Positions 44,413-54,522 are shown, counted from the first letter of the stretch. The stretch: DNA of 64,000 nt from Brevibacterium sp. 239c (GCF_900169365.1 NZ_FXZH01000017.1:1-64000); one strand, 5' to 3'. Program-made: numbers and translations. The notes: generated by a model from the letters alone, not told the origin.

Positions 44413-45264
44413 TCACGCAGAACGGTGAAATTCAAGCGCCACATTGTCGATGAGGTGAGTGCCTCCAACAGTCGCCGAGACCAGCAGCAGGGCCTGTCCT
44501 GCGAAGTCCTGGGCACACGGTCGAAAGGTCGTGGCGTCAACGAGGGCGAGATACACGAGGTCAAGGTCTCCTCGCTCAGCAGCTGCCTGAAGCACCGTCT
44601 CTGCTGCCGCTTCGACTCCAACCGGCGATCCGTCAGAAGCCGCGTCGGCTGCGGCATCCAGAGCACGAGGGATAGCCAAGGCTGCCGCTCGATCGGCCGG
44701 CGCCAAGTATTCGTTGCGGCTCGACATGGCTAATCCGTCGTCGTCGCGGACCACGGGCAGACCGATAAGTTCGATGTCGAAGTTGAGGTCAACGATCAGG
44801 CGTTTGACCAGGCAGAACTGCTGGATGTCCTTGAGCCCGAAAACCGCCGAGTCCGGTTTCGTCAGGGTGAAGAGCTTGGCCACCACCGTCAGGACTCCGT
44901 CGAAATGCCCGGGTCGCGCCGCGCCTTCATACACGGCGCCCATTCGTCCCGAGGAGACGGTGGCTTCGGGGGCCGAGGGGTACATCTCCCCCAGTGCCGG
45001 AGCAAACACGAAGTCCACTCCGGCTGCCTCACAGACGTCCAAGTCGGCCTGGAAAGGACGTGGGTATTGGAAGAAGTCTTCATCGGTTCGAAACTGCAGC
45101 GGGTTGACGAAGATGCTGGTCACGACCGCGTCCCTGGATGCCCGAGCCCGGTCCATCAGCGCCTGATGACCCGAGTGCAGTGCACCCATCGTCGGAACCA
45201 GGGACACGGTGCCCGTCTGCTGTTTCCGCCAGGCGCGCAGAGCTTGGATTCCGCCGACCTCCAT
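44413..45264 (-). CDS. panC: Pantothenate synthetase
   Basis: Joins pantoate and beta-alanine using ATP (283 aa). The nucleotide-binding HSGH is at His30-His33 after LVPTMGALH; NPLQF, FGLKDIQQFCLVKRLI and the MSSRNEYL loop are all present. The start overlaps the panB stop as TGATG, so the pair is coupled. panD is not in the window. Confidence 0.96.
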   Translation of the reverse strand: MEVGGIQALRAWRKQQTGTVSLVPTMGALHSGHQALMDRARASRDAVVTSIFVNPLQFRTDEDFFQYPRPFQADLDVCEAAGVDFVFAPALGEMYPSAPEATVSSGRMGAVYEGAARPGHFDGVLTVVAKLFTLTKPDSAVFGLKDIQQFCLVKRLIVDLNFDIELIGLPVVRDDDGLAMSSRNEYLAPADRAAALAIPRALDAAADAASDGSPVGVEAAAETVLQAAAERGDLDLVYLALVDATTFRPCAQDFAGQALLLVSATVGGTHLIDNVALEFHRSA

Positions 45265-46229
45265 CAGTCGAAGCTCCGCTCTGGTTCAGGGAATTCGCCG
45301 CTCTTGACCTCGTCGACGTAGCGGCCGACGGCATCGGTCAGCACCGAATGCAGGTCGGCATATCGCTTGACGAACCTGGGTGCCTTCCCTGTTCGCAGGC
45401 CCGCCATGTCCTGCCACACAAGCACCTGGGCATCGCAGTCGGCACCGGCGCCGATTCCCACGGTCGGGATCGCCATCTCTGCGGTCACCTGCCCAGCCAA
45501 GCCGGCTGGAACCATCTCCATGACCACGGAGAATGCCCCCGCCTCGGCGACGGCACGGGCATCGGCCAGCAGCGCATCACCGGCGCCACCACGGCCTTGG
45601 ACCTTGTACCCGCCGAGGTTGTGCTCGGCTTGGGGCGTGAAGCCGATGTGAGCCATCACCGGGATGCCGGCGGTGGTGATCGCCTTGATCCGCGAGGCCA
45701 CGGCCACGCCTCCTTCGAGCTTGACCGCGTGGACACCGGCTTCCTTCATGAAGCGCACGGCAGTCGCAACCGCCTGCTCATCGGAGATCTCATAGCTGCC
45801 AAACGGCAGGTCCGCGACGATGAGCGCTCGGGAGGTCGCGCTCGAGACGGCTCGGGCCAGCGGAATAAGCTCATCAACGGTGACGGGCAGCGTGGTCTCA
45901 TGGCCGTAGACATTGTTGGCCGCGGAGTCACCGACCAGCAGCACCTCGACTCCGGCTTGCTCGAACAGTGCCGCCGTGTACTGGTCATAGCTTGTCAGCA
46001 TCGCCCAGCGACGGCTCTCTGACTTGGCTTTGAGGAGGTCAAGAGTCCGGACCCGCCGAGGCGGAAGTGTGGCCGCACCAGCCGAAGCTGCACTCGCCGA
46101 AGCGGTACCGGCAGTGGGTGCGCTGGGAGCGGCCTGGCTGGAACCGCCCCCGTAGGGCGGAATCGTCTCGTCCTGATCAGCCACGGAATTCTCGGGCTGT
46201 GCGGGTGACTGTTCATGAGGCAAGGGCAT
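45264..46229 (-). CDS. panB: 3-methyl-2-oxobutanoate hydroxymethyltransferase
   Basis: Makes ketopantoate from ketoisovalerate and methylene-THF (321 aa). The Mg-binding [21 protein letters not shown] and DLPFGSYE, plus VKLEGG, fit the family. An Ala/Ser/Pro-rich N-terminal extension of about 60 residues precedes the conserved [28 protein letters not shown] 46229 has an AGAGG site at good spacing; ATG 46235 abuts it, and the frame open to 46400 lacks support. Divergent from nadA. Confidence 0.95.
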   Translation of the reverse strand: MPLPHEQSPAQPENSVADQDETIPPYGGGSSQAAPSAPTAGTASASAASAGAATLPPRRVRTLDLLKAKSESRRWAMLTSYDQYTAALFEQAGVEVLLVGDSAANNVYGHETTLPVTVDELIPLARAVSSATSRALIVADLPFGSYEISDEQAVATAVRFMKEAGVHAVKLEGGVAVASRIKAITTAGIPVMAHIGFTPQAEHNLGGYKVQGRGGAGDALLADARAVAEAGAFSVVMEMVPAGLAGQVTAEMAIPTVGIGAGADCDAQVLVWQDMAGLRTGKAPRFVKRYADLHSVLTDAVGRYVDEVKSGEFPEPERSFD

Positions 46230-46489
46230 GGGCATCCTCTTCGGTCGGCCTTCGTCTGGGTGGCGACGCATCGTCAGCGTCGCATGTGCACAAGTCGGCG
46301 GCAGGCGGTGGTGCCGGCCGAATCGTGCGGGTTCGCGTTCGGGTCGACTCGGATTGCGAGCCAGTTTCCAGACTAGATCATCGACCCCGGTCTGCCGCAC
46401 ATCGGTGTTTTACATTACGAGCGATGATCATTAAGCTCAAATCTGCGCAAAACTTTTTCGGGACGTACTGTTCCACTCTGTGAAGGACG
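46230..46489. other. panB-nadA divergent intergenic region
   Basis: 260 bp holding promoters for both operons. The nadA-proximal half is AT-rich. I see no palindrome good enough to call an NAD- or CoA-responsive operator. Confidence 0.4.
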
Positions 46490-47776
46490 ATGATGACCAC
46501 AACAGCTTCGATCGAGCTCACCCTCAAGGACATCTCCACAACCGGTTCGGACGACGAAATGTGCTCGACAGACCTTATCGACGCCCCGTGGGATGTCGAC
46601 GTCAAACCCGGTTATGGGCCGGGTGCCTCGATGGACGATCCGATTCCCTCTTCGGCTCCGCGCCAGGGTGAGATTCCACGGGAGTACAGGGACGCCTCGG
46701 CGGCAGAATTGGACGAACGGATCGTGGCGGCCAAGACCGAGCTCGGCGATCGGGTCGTCATCCTCGGCCATCACTATCAGCGGGTCGAGGTCGTCGAGCA
46801 CGCCGACTACATCGGCGACTCCTTCATGCTCGCCAAGGCCGCGCAGAACCACCCAGAGGCCGAAGCCATCGTCTTCTGCGGCGTGCATTTCATGGCCGAG
46901 ACCGCGGACCTGCTCTCCACCCCGGAGCAGTCGGTGATCCTGCCCAACCTCGCCGCAGGCTGCTCGATGGCAGACATGGCCGACATCGACCAGGTCGAGG
47001 ACTGCTGGGAACAGCTGAATGACCTGCTGGGCACCGAGCCCGACGCCGATGGCAAGGTGCCCGTCATCCCCGTCACCTACATGAATTCTTCGGCCGCGAT
47101 CAAGGGATTCTGTGGCCGCAACGGTGGGATCGTGTGCACCTCATCCAACGCCGAGGTGGTCCTCGAGTGGGCCTTCGAGCGCGGTCAGCGCGTGCTCTTC
47201 TTCCCCGACCAGCACCTGGGCCGCAACACCGCACTGAACATGGGCATCGACCTGGACGCCATGCCACTGTGGAACCCCGCTCGCCCACTGGGCAACAACT
47301 CCCCCGACACCATCGAGGATTCGAAGGTCATCCTGTGGCAGGGATTCTGTTCGGTGCATAAACGCTTCACCCCCGCACAGATCGAAAAGGCGCGCATCGA
47401 TCACCCCGATGTCCGCGTCATCGTCCACCCCGAGTGCCCGCAGGAGACCGTGGCCGCGGCCGACGAATCCGGATCGACGGCCTACATCACGAAGGCCATC
47501 GCCGAGGCAGCTGAGCCCACCACATTCGCGATCGGCACCGAGATCAACCTCGTCCAGAGGCTGGCTGCCGAGCATCCCGAGCACACCATCTTCTGCCTCG
47601 ATCCCGTCGTGTGCCCGTGTTCGACGATGTATCGCATCCACCCCGGCTACATCGCCTGGGTCCTCGAAGCCCTGCTCGAGGATCAGGTGATCAACCAGAT
47701 CACGGTCGACGCCGAGGTGGCTGATCCGGCTCGTGTGTCCCTGGAGCGGATGCTCGCCGCGAAACCCCGGATCTGA
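46490..47776 (+). CDS. nadA: Quinolinate synthase NadA
   Basis: [4Fe-4S] enzyme (428 aa) that condenses iminoaspartate and DHAP to quinolinate. Cluster cysteines are in AGCSMA (Cys158), GIVCTSSNA (Cys216) and DPVVCPCSTM (Cys375/Cys377); GHHYQRVEV near residue 93 binds substrate. The first 60 residues are a low-conservation extension. AAGGACG lies just before ATG 46490. It heads the operon nadA-nadB-nadC-cysteine desulfurase, the last presumably supplying sulfur for its cluster. Confidence 0.97.
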   Translation: MMTTTASIELTLKDISTTGSDDEMCSTDLIDAPWDVDVKPGYGPGASMDDPIPSSAPRQGEIPREYRDASAAELDERIVAAKTELGDRVVILGHHYQRVEVVEHADYIGDSFMLAKAAQNHPEAEAIVFCGVHFMAETADLLSTPEQSVILPNLAAGCSMADMADIDQVEDCWEQLNDLLGTEPDADGKVPVIPVTYMNSSAAIKGFCGRNGGIVCTSSNAEVVLEWAFERGQRVLFFPDQHLGRNTALNMGIDLDAMPLWNPARPLGNNSPDTIEDSKVILWQGFCSVHKRFTPAQIEKARIDHPDVRVIVHPECPQETVAAADESGSTAYITKAIAEAAEPTTFAIGTEINLVQRLAAEHPEHTIFCLDPVVCPCSTMYRIHPGYIAWVLEALLEDQVINQITVDAEVADPARVSLERMLAAKPRI

Positions 47777-47783
47777 GCGGCGC

Positions 47784-49595
47784 ATGAGTCACGTACTCAT
47801 CATCGGGTCCGGGATCGCGGGCCTGACCGCGGCCCTGCGACTGGCGGGCAGACACGAGGTCACCGTGGTGACGAAGGACCGCCTCGGCGAGTCGAACACT
47901 GCCCTGGCACAGGGCGGGATCGCCGGAGTGCTCAGTGCCGATGACACCGTAGAATCGCATATCGCCGACACGGTGGCCGCCGGGGCTGGGCTCAGCGACG
48001 GCGCAGCGGTGCGCGTTCTGTGCAGCGAGGGACCGGAGCGGATCCTCGAGCTCGCGGCTGCTGGTGTCGCCTTCGACCGTGACGAGACAGGTGACTGGGC
48101 GCGCGGTTTAGAGGGCGCACACTCGATTCCGCGCATTCTCCACGCCGGAGGAGACGCCACGGGAAAGGTGATTGTCGAAGCCCTGTCGAAGGCACTACGC
48201 GCCGCCGTTTCCGTCGGCACTGTGCGCCTGCTCGAGAACACGATGCTGCTCGACCTGGTCACGTGCCCTGCCGAGTCTGGTGCAGGGTCTGCGACTGGCT
48301 CTGATGCCCAGCCTGATGCCGGGTCTGGTGCAGGGTCTGGTGCAGGGTCTGGTGCAGGTACAGGGTGCGAAAGCGATGCCACCGGTGCTGTGGGCAATCG
48401 CGAAGTCACCGGAGTGCAGGTGCTCCGGGACGGTGTGCAAGAGCAGCTCACCGCCGATGCCGTCGTGCTGGCCACCGGCGGGGCAGGTCAGCTCTATTCG
48501 CATACGACGAACCCCGCGGCTGCTGCCGGAGACGGACTGGCCGCAGCAATCCGTGCGGGTGCAGCCGTTGCCGACATGGAGTTCTACCAGTTCCATCCCA
48601 CCGCGCTGGCCGGATCCGGATTCCTCATCTCCGAAGCTGTCCGTGGTGCCGGAGCTCTTCTCCTTGACACCCATGGTCATCGCTTCATGCCGGACATCGA
48701 TCGCCGAGGTGAGCTGGCGCCCCGTGATGTCGTTGCCCTGGCGATCCACCGGAGAATGGCTGCCCAGGATGGTCGACCCTGCTACGTGGATGCCCGAGCT
48801 GTACCCGAGGTGACGGCCCACTTCCCCAGCATCGCTCGCGGACTGGCCGCGCACGGCTTCGATCTGGCCACCGACCTCATTCCGGTCACCCCAGCAGCCC
48901 ACTACTTCATGGGCGGCATCCGCACTGACCTTGACGGACAGACCAACATTGCTCGACTCTTCGCCGTCGGCGAAGTCGCCTGCACCGGTGTACATGGGGC
49001 TAACCGTCTCGCATCGAATTCACTGCTTGACGGAGCTGTCTTCGGAGCACGAGCCGCCGCAGCCATCGACGAAAATCTCGCTTCCGCGCAGTTCCCGGAA
49101 GCGAACCCCACACCGAACCCCACGCGTGAGGCTCACGTCAGGAGATTCTCTCGTGGCAATTACGAAGCCTCTATTGCAGAGGACACAGGCTCTTTTTCAG
49201 AGAGCGCAGTCTCTCGTGAAGAACTCCAGGCTCTGGCCTGGGCTCACCTCGGCATTGAACGCAACGAGCTCGGACTGCGGGCGCTGCTCGACCACATCGG
49301 CGAGGGTGACCGAACCACTCCACGCACCGTGGGTGCACACGCACCACAGGTACCGGCACAGGTACCGGCACAGGTACCGCAAGCGCCACCAGAACCACAG
49401 GAAGCGGTAGGTACAGCACAAGAGCTGGTCGAATGTTTCGAGACTGCCAATCTCGCGCTGATCGCCCGGTCCATCGCTTCTCATGCGCTCGCGCGGCGGG
49501 AGAGTCGTGGGGCCCACACACGCTCAGACTTTCCCGACACCTCCATACTTTCCGGATCCACCACCGCCCTGCTTCAGGAGGCTGTTTCATGCTGA
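47784..49595 (+). CDS. nadB: L-aspartate oxidase NadB
   Basis: FAD enzyme (603 aa) that makes iminoaspartate for NadA. FAD binding is by VLIIGSGIAGLTAALRL at the N-terminus; YQFHPTAL, AAHYFMGGIRTDLDGQTNI and GANRLASNSLLDG are diagnostic. Two odd insertions are present: a (GSGA)n run (about 175-205; 12-bp repeats at 48323-48358) and a (QVPA)3 run (12-bp units at 49347-49379). They account for the excess over the usual 540 aa. ATG 47784 follows nadA by 7 bp; the stop overlaps nadC by 7 bp. Confidence 0.96.
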   Translation: MSHVLIIGSGIAGLTAALRLAGRHEVTVVTKDRLGESNTALAQGGIAGVLSADDTVESHIADTVAAGAGLSDGAAVRVLCSEGPERILELAAAGVAFDRDETGDWARGLEGAHSIPRILHAGGDATGKVIVEALSKALRAAVSVGTVRLLENTMLLDLVTCPAESGAGSATGSDAQPDAGSGAGSGAGSGAGTGCESDATGAVGNREVTGVQVLRDGVQEQLTADAVVLATGGAGQLYSHTTNPAAAAGDGLAAAIRAGAAVADMEFYQFHPTALAGSGFLISEAVRGAGALLLDTHGHRFMPDIDRRGELAPRDVVALAIHRRMAAQDGRPCYVDARAVPEVTAHFPSIARGLAAHGFDLATDLIPVTPAAHYFMGGIRTDLDGQTNIARLFAVGEVACTGVHGANRLASNSLLDGAVFGARAAAAIDENLASAQFPEANPTPNPTREAHVRRFSRGNYEASIAEDTGSFSESAVSREELQALAWAHLGIERNELGLRALLDHIGEGDRTTPRTVGAHAPQVPAQVPAQVPQAPPEPQEAVGTAQELVECFETANLALIARSIASHALARRESRGAHTRSDFPDTSILSGSTTALLQEAVSC

Positions 49596-50548
49596 CGACC
49601 GCGACGATCGAGTCCGCTCTTCGCTTGGCGCTCGATGAGGATGCCCCATGGGGAGACATCACGGGCGAGACGTTCGTACCGGAGCACGCCGTGGCCTCTG
49701 CGGTCCTCAGCGCGCGTGAGGCCGGCGTCTTCGCTGGGGGCGAGGTCTTCGCCAGAGCGTTCTCGCTCGTTGACGCCAGTGTCGAAGTGGACGTCAGTGT
49801 CGCCGACGGTGCTGTCTTCTCCCCCGGTGACAGACTGGCGACGGTCTCAGGGGCCGCCCGAACGGTGCTGCGAGCCGAGCGGATCGCGTTGAATTTCTGC
49901 CAGCGGATGAGTGGCATTGCGACTCAGACCAAGGCCTTCGTCGATGCGGCTGCGTCGAACACAGCGGGTCACCGTGTGCGCATTGTCGATACCCGCAAGA
50001 CGACCCCTGGACTGCGTGCCTTCGAGAAGCATGCGGTGCGCTGCGGAGGCGGGCACAACCACCGGTTCGGACTCTCCGACGCGGTCATGGTCAAGGACAA
50101 TCATCTCGCTGTTCTGGCTGGTGAGGGCGCCGATGTGGCGGCTGCGATCCGCTCGGCCCGTGCCCGGCTATCGCACACGACGACGATTGAGGTCGAGGTC
50201 GACCGTCTCGAGCAGATCGCACCGGTGCTCGATGGTGGTGCCGACATCATCATGCTCGACAACTTCTCCCTGGCCGATCTGCGGGCGGGAGTCGACCTCA
50301 TCGCAGGACGTGCGATCGTGGAGGCCAGCGGCAATGTCACCCTCGACACCGTCGCTGATATCGCCGCCACCGGAGTCGACGTCATCTCATCCGGAGCGCT
50401 GACCCATAGTGTTCGCGCAATCGATTTAGGACTCGACCTGGACCTCGACCTTGACCTTGAGGCCAGCATCGATGCGGACTTTGAAACCGACGCGGGCCGG
50501 GAAGCCACCATCTGCGTGGAGCCCAGCATCGGCGCGGGGTCGAACTGA
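49589..50548 (+). CDS. nadC: Quinolinate phosphoribosyltransferase NadC
   Basis: Converts quinolinate and PRPP to nicotinate mononucleotide (319 aa). The active-site stretch DTRKTTPGLRAFEKHAVRCGGGHNHRFGLSD and VMVKDNHL are intact, as is MLDNFSL. A Leu-Asp repeat and acidic tail of about 35 residues follow the usual end (SGALTHSVRAIDLGLDL). ATG 49589 has a CAGGAG site within nadB. Confidence 0.96.
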   Translation: MLTTATIESALRLALDEDAPWGDITGETFVPEHAVASAVLSAREAGVFAGGEVFARAFSLVDASVEVDVSVADGAVFSPGDRLATVSGAARTVLRAERIALNFCQRMSGIATQTKAFVDAAASNTAGHRVRIVDTRKTTPGLRAFEKHAVRCGGGHNHRFGLSDAVMVKDNHLAVLAGEGADVAAAIRSARARLSHTTTIEVEVDRLEQIAPVLDGGADIIMLDNFSLADLRAGVDLIAGRAIVEASGNVTLDTVADIAATGVDVISSGALTHSVRAIDLGLDLDLDLDLEASIDADFETDAGREATICVEPSIGAGSN

Positions 50549-50549
50549 G

Positions 50550-51764
50550 ATGGCACTCGATCAGCAGTCCGATTCGAGCAGACCACTCTACCTCGACACC
50601 GCCTCAGCGGCTCCCGTTCGCAGAGAGGCCCTCGAAGCGGCCTGGCCGTACCTGACCGGCGTCTTCGGTAACCCATCGAGCCATCACGAGGTCGGCCACA
50701 CCTCGGCCGAGGCGTTGAAGGACGCCCGTCGTCGGGTCGCGAAGGTGCTGGGCATGCGCAGCACCGACATCATCTTCACCAGCGGCGGCACCGAATCCGA
50801 CAATCTTGCGATCATCGGGATTTCCCTCGGGGCTGGGACCGGTGGCAACACCGGCTCCGGCGAAAGTGCGAACTGTCGGTCACCTCGGCGGCATATCGTG
50901 ACGTCTGCCCTCGAACACGAGGCCGTGCTCGCATCGGTGGACTTCCTGGTTCGCTGGCACGGCTTCGAAGTCACGCAGGTACCGGTCGGATCCGACGGAA
51001 TGATCACCACCGAGGCCCTCCGCTCGGCTCTGCGCGAGGACACTCTGCTGGTCAGTCTGGGCTACGCCAACAATGAGATCGGTACTGTGGCTGACATCGC
51101 AGCCCTGGCAGATGTAGCCCATGACGCCGGTGCCTTCTTCCATACGGATGCGGTGCAGGCAGCGGGTTGGCTGCCGCTGAGCGGACTCGGTGTGGACGCC
51201 ATGAGCTTGGCCGGGCACAAGGTCGGTGCGCCGAAGGGAATCGGCGTTGCCGCAATCCGGGCGCGGATCCCTCTCGAACCGCTCATCCACGGTGGCGGTC
51301 AGGAGTCAGGACGCCGGTCGGGGACGGAGAACGTGGCCCTGGCCGTGGCCTTTGCCACCGCCTTGGAACTCGCCGAGGCGGAACAGGTAGAGGCCGTTGC
51401 ACGTGTCCAGGCCATTCGTGACGATTTCATCGCGAAGGTGCTGGCTTCTGTTCCGGGCGCTTTCCTCACCGGCAGCGAGTCGTCGCGTACACCGAATCAT
51501 GCCTCGTTCTGTTTTTCAGGCACCAGCGGTGAGGCAGTGTTGCTTGAGCTTGAACGCCTCGGTATCACTGCCTCGAGCGGTTCGGCATGCGCCGTCGGCT
51601 CGGATGAACCGTCTCATGTGCTCACTGCATTGGGCATCGACGATGATGTCGCTAAGACAAGTGTGCGTTTCACCTTCCCCGCCTCCTTCGGCGCTGAGGA
51701 TGGCCGTCGAGCAGCGGAATCCGTATCTGCGGCGGTGGAGAATTTGGCTCTCAGCTACAGCTGA
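50550..51764 (+). CDS. Cysteine desulfurase (NifS/IscS family)
   Basis: PLP enzyme of 404 aa that releases sulfur from cysteine. PLP Lys224 lies in SLAGHKVGAPKG, and the persulfide Cys347 in SSGSACAVGSDEPSHVL. It starts one base after the nadC stop, so it belongs to the NAD operon. The placement suggests it matures the NadA [4Fe-4S] cluster; general IscS-type duty is also possible. A short Gly/Asn insertion lies near residue 97. Confidence 0.94.
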   Translation: MALDQQSDSSRPLYLDTASAAPVRREALEAAWPYLTGVFGNPSSHHEVGHTSAEALKDARRRVAKVLGMRSTDIIFTSGGTESDNLAIIGISLGAGTGGNTGSGESANCRSPRRHIVTSALEHEAVLASVDFLVRWHGFEVTQVPVGSDGMITTEALRSALREDTLLVSLGYANNEIGTVADIAALADVAHDAGAFFHTDAVQAAGWLPLSGLGVDAMSLAGHKVGAPKGIGVAAIRARIPLEPLIHGGGQESGRRSGTENVALAVAFATALELAEAEQVEAVARVQAIRDDFIAKVLASVPGAFLTGSESSRTPNHASFCFSGTSGEAVLLELERLGITASSGSACAVGSDEPSHVLTALGIDDDVAKTSVRFTFPASFGAEDGRRAAESVSAAVENLALSYS

Positions 51765-51858
51765 GCGTTAGACACGTCTACACGTCTACACCTGAATGGT
51801 CATTCCGCCGACGGGCTACTTGTCACTGACGCAGGTGAGTCATTCGCTCTTGTCGAAG

Positions 51859-51941
51859 AGTGTCAGATAACTGTGCCCGAAGGCTGTCCGACAAGTCGCT
51901 ATGGACAGTATCAGATAACTGTGTCCGAAGACTGTCCGACA
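51859..51941. repeat. Two imperfect 35-bp direct repeats, 48-bp period
   Basis: 51859-51893 and 51907-51941 match at 32 of 35 positions; both contain TCAGATAACTGTG and CTGTCCGACA. They lie between the cysteine desulfurase and the convergent HNH gene. No function is evident; they may be a small duplication or a protein-binding array. Confidence 0.7.
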
Positions 51942-51985
51942 GGACTGTAGGCAGTGCACAGATGTGCCACCGAACTAAGGGCAGG

Positions 51986-53899
51986 TCATTCGTCGAAGAG
52001 TGTGTCGATGACGTCTTGAGCCACGAACTTCGCATGCAAGATCGGTCGCCTACCCGGATCGATCGAGGCAGGAGGCACCCACGCAGGACGCCCATCTTTG
52101 AGCATCACAGTCTCCCAATCCGACCTGTCCAATAAGTGGTGATGAGCCGAGCAACTCAAAGTCATATTGTTGATATCGGTCCTGCCACCTTGTGCCCACT
52201 CCACAATATGATGGGCATCGCACCACCCCGGCGGAGCATCACAACCCGGAAACGTACACCCCTGATCACGAGCAGTCAGCACCGCGATCTGCTTCGCATT
52301 CGCGAACCGATTCTCCGTGACCACCTGCATCGTCTTCGCCTTCTCGGAGATCAGCTCGAAGAACACCGCCCCATTCAAACCATGACGAACAAGTTCGCTG
52401 ATCGGGACCGGATTCTCAGTCCCCGTGGTACCGACCCCGGTTCCATTCGCAAGATCTTCTGCTGTGGCTGTCACGACGAGTGCGTATTGCGAGCCTTGAC
52501 CAGTCCGCGTCATATCGATGCGCCCGATCAGTGTCGCGAAGCGTTCGTAGATCCACTCCTGAGCACTCAACCGCTGTCCCGACATGTCAACGAGAGTTCC
52601 ATCCTCGAGAACACCGGACTCGCTCGCGGAATGATCGTTACTGCCAGCAATGGTGTTTCCACCGTTTGCATCGATTGCACTGTCGTTCTTCGCGATTTTG
52701 GTTCTTAGCGTCAGTAACCCGTTGAGTTGGCCACCGGTGACAGGGTCGAGGAGACCCGTGATCTCCCAGTCCCCGTTCTCACACGCATGCATGTTCACTT
52801 TGTACTTGGTCCGGTCCGTGGCATCGACGGGTTCTTGACCATCGGGATCGATATGGGCCAAGAGGCGGGCGAAGATAGCGTGGAGATCATAGACCCTGAC
52901 ACTGGGAGCCTTGTCAACCAGCATCGCTTCGGCATAGTCACGATCGGCTTGGCTGACCCAGGTGGGCAGCTTCTTCAAACAGTCCTTGATGACTCTGGCC
53001 TGGTCGGCTGAGAGCCGACCTTCGTTGAAGGCATCGGCGACGATAGGACAGACCGGTGCCTGTGGCTGACCGGTCAGGGTGACCCGACCACCGAGGTTCT
53101 TCGCCATATCAGTACGCCGGCTGGCTTCACGGCTGGTGATATTCAACCGGTCCTGGATGAGCGCCTTCGTGGTTTTGGCACCATAGTCGGTGGGTGTCCC
53201 GACTCGTTCACACACGGCCAACGCCAGGGTGGATAGGGCTTCGTTGACGCGGCCCAGGGCTTCGAGCCCATCAATGAGTTTGATCGCATCATCGGGACCC
53301 ATACGCCGGTCGAAGGTCCGCAGCCCCTCCTTGAGTCCACTCAGCGCGGTGAGGCTGTTCGTGACTTCGGGAGCGAAGCGTGCAAGATCCGTCCACTCTT
53401 CACTCGACAGCAAAGGGTGAGGACTCGAACTGCTGACATCAGAGACTGGGCTGTCAGCTGAAGCACCGAGAGTCGGAGCCGGACTGGCCGCAGCGAAGCC
53501 ATCGCCAGTCAACGGCTCGGTAACGTCGCTGACTCCCTCGGTCTCGTTGTCATCAGCGGCTACCGAAACATCGGCGCCCACCTCACCCTGATCATCGGCA
53601 GCACCCTGACCACTCGACTCACCCTCCTGACCCTGATCAATCGGGTCTTCATGGTCACCTGTGGGTACGGCTGGCAGGGATTCGAACTTCTTCGCCAGGG
53701 GGTGGCCGGTGAGGTCGAAGTCGGAGTCTTTGAGCTGGTCGAACAAGGATGGTGGTCCGCCTGCTGAAGACGAAGACTCAGTCGCGTCAGATGTTGCGTC
53801 GTCCCCCGCTACGGCATCACCGGTACCGGGGCGTGGGTCACGCTCTTCCGGGTTTCGTGGTGTGCGGTCGGGGGTGAGAGTCATGGTACTGAAGTCCAT
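51986..53899 (-). CDS. DUF222 / HNH endonuclease domain protein
   Basis: Protein of 637 aa of the 13E12-like family abundant in actinobacteria. A charged, low-complexity N-terminal third leads to the DUF222 domain (about 170-480), then an HNH nuclease motif near 560-610: CTFPGCDAPPGWCDAHHIVEWAQGG and NNMTLSCSAHHHLLDR. These genes are often multi-copy and linked to mobile DNA; the biological role is unsettled. The start is uncertain (ATG 53899 or 53884). The upstream region is AT-rich compared with the gene. Confidence 0.9.
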   Translation of the reverse strand: MDFSTMTLTPDRTPRNPEERDPRPGTGDAVAGDDATSDATESSSSAGGPPSLFDQLKDSDFDLTGHPLAKKFESLPAVPTGDHEDPIDQGQEGESSGQGAADDQGEVGADVSVAADDNETEGVSDVTEPLTGDGFAAASPAPTLGASADSPVSDVSSSSPHPLLSSEEWTDLARFAPEVTNSLTALSGLKEGLRTFDRRMGPDDAIKLIDGLEALGRVNEALSTLALAVCERVGTPTDYGAKTTKALIQDRLNITSREASRRTDMAKNLGGRVTLTGQPQAPVCPIVADAFNEGRLSADQARVIKDCLKKLPTWVSQADRDYAEAMLVDKAPSVRVYDLHAIFARLLAHIDPDGQEPVDATDRTKYKVNMHACENGDWEITGLLDPVTGGQLNGLLTLRTKIAKNDSAIDANGGNTIAGSNDHSASESGVLEDGTLVDMSGQRLSAQEWIYERFATLIGRIDMTRTGQGSQYALVVTATAEDLANGTGVGTTGTENPVPISELVRHGLNGAVFFELISEKAKTMQVVTENRFANAKQIAVLTARDQGCTFPGCDAPPGWCDAHHIVEWAQGGRTDINNMTLSCSAHHHLLDRSDWETVMLKDGRPAWVPPASIDPGRRPILHAKFVAQDVIDTLFDE

Positions 53900-54217
53900 T
53901 CGCCAACATCGTCGTCGCTCTTCCTCTAACTATACACCCAGTTCGCCCGTTTTGAACCTTGAGTTTCGATTTTCTTTCGTTTGTTCTTTTATTTTCATAC
54001 CTATTGATGAGCAAAAACACGAAAGCATCACAACACCCCAGGTCAACGATCCGAACACTAATCGCAGCATCGCTGCCTTGTGGTCACCACGCATTCTGAT
54101 CTCACGTACCTGCAATAGACCATCGCCTCGAGTGCATACGTAAGCCAGGAAGCAGGTGTGGCATGCGGTCCACTTGTTGTGAGGTGGCCCTATCTTTCTT
54201 GGTGTTTTGGAGAGAAG
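53900..54217. other. AT-rich intergenic region
   Basis: About 320 bp between divergent genes, with a T-rich run at 53940-54000 unlike the rest of the window. I see no gene. It should hold the HNH gene promoter (a TATAGT-like box lies near 53925 on the minus strand). Confidence 0.4.
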
Positions 54218-54472
54218 ATGGAATCAAGCATTCGAGTCGGGTGTGAGGGGGCCGTCATGGATCTGCTTATTCTGTTTGTCATCGGTGTGTGTTTCACAAC
54301 AATCGTGTTCTTCGTCGGACGATTTGCCTGCCCGAGACATGACCGCGTGCCCCTTATGGAAGTTGACCATGTCCTCCTGTGGACCACATTGCGTCGCGGT
54401 TGGCATGCGATGGGATCGCTCGGTCCAAGAACAGGGATCGCCGACGATCCTCCCGGGAGCCATCGGGCCTGA
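54218..54472 (+). CDS. Possible small membrane protein
   Basis: Frame of 84 aa with a GGAGAG ribosome site before ATG 54218. One strong membrane helix (DLLILFVIGVCFTTIVFFVG) is followed by a basic, tryptophan-containing tail. I do not recognise a family. An inner ATG at 54257 is an alternative start. It could be chance coding, but the ribosome site and helix favour a real gene. Confidence 0.4.
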   Translation: MESSIRVGCEGAVMDLLILFVIGVCFTTIVFFVGRFACPRHDRVPLMEVDHVLLWTTLRRGWHAMGSLGPRTGIADDPPGSHRA

Positions 54473-54510
54473 ACCTGCACCGCCTGTAGTCCTATGACTG
54501 AATGGACGGA

Positions 54511-54516
54511 TAGAGT
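54511..54516 (+). promoter_or_regulatory. -10 box of leaderless promoter
   Basis: TAGAGT, six bases (GACAGG), then GTG 54523. Confidence 0.5.
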
Positions 54517-54522
54517 GACAGG

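Noticed and set aside
46415..46888. Minus-strand frame over the nadA start
   Set aside because: It opposes the well-conserved nadA coding region and has no family resemblance.
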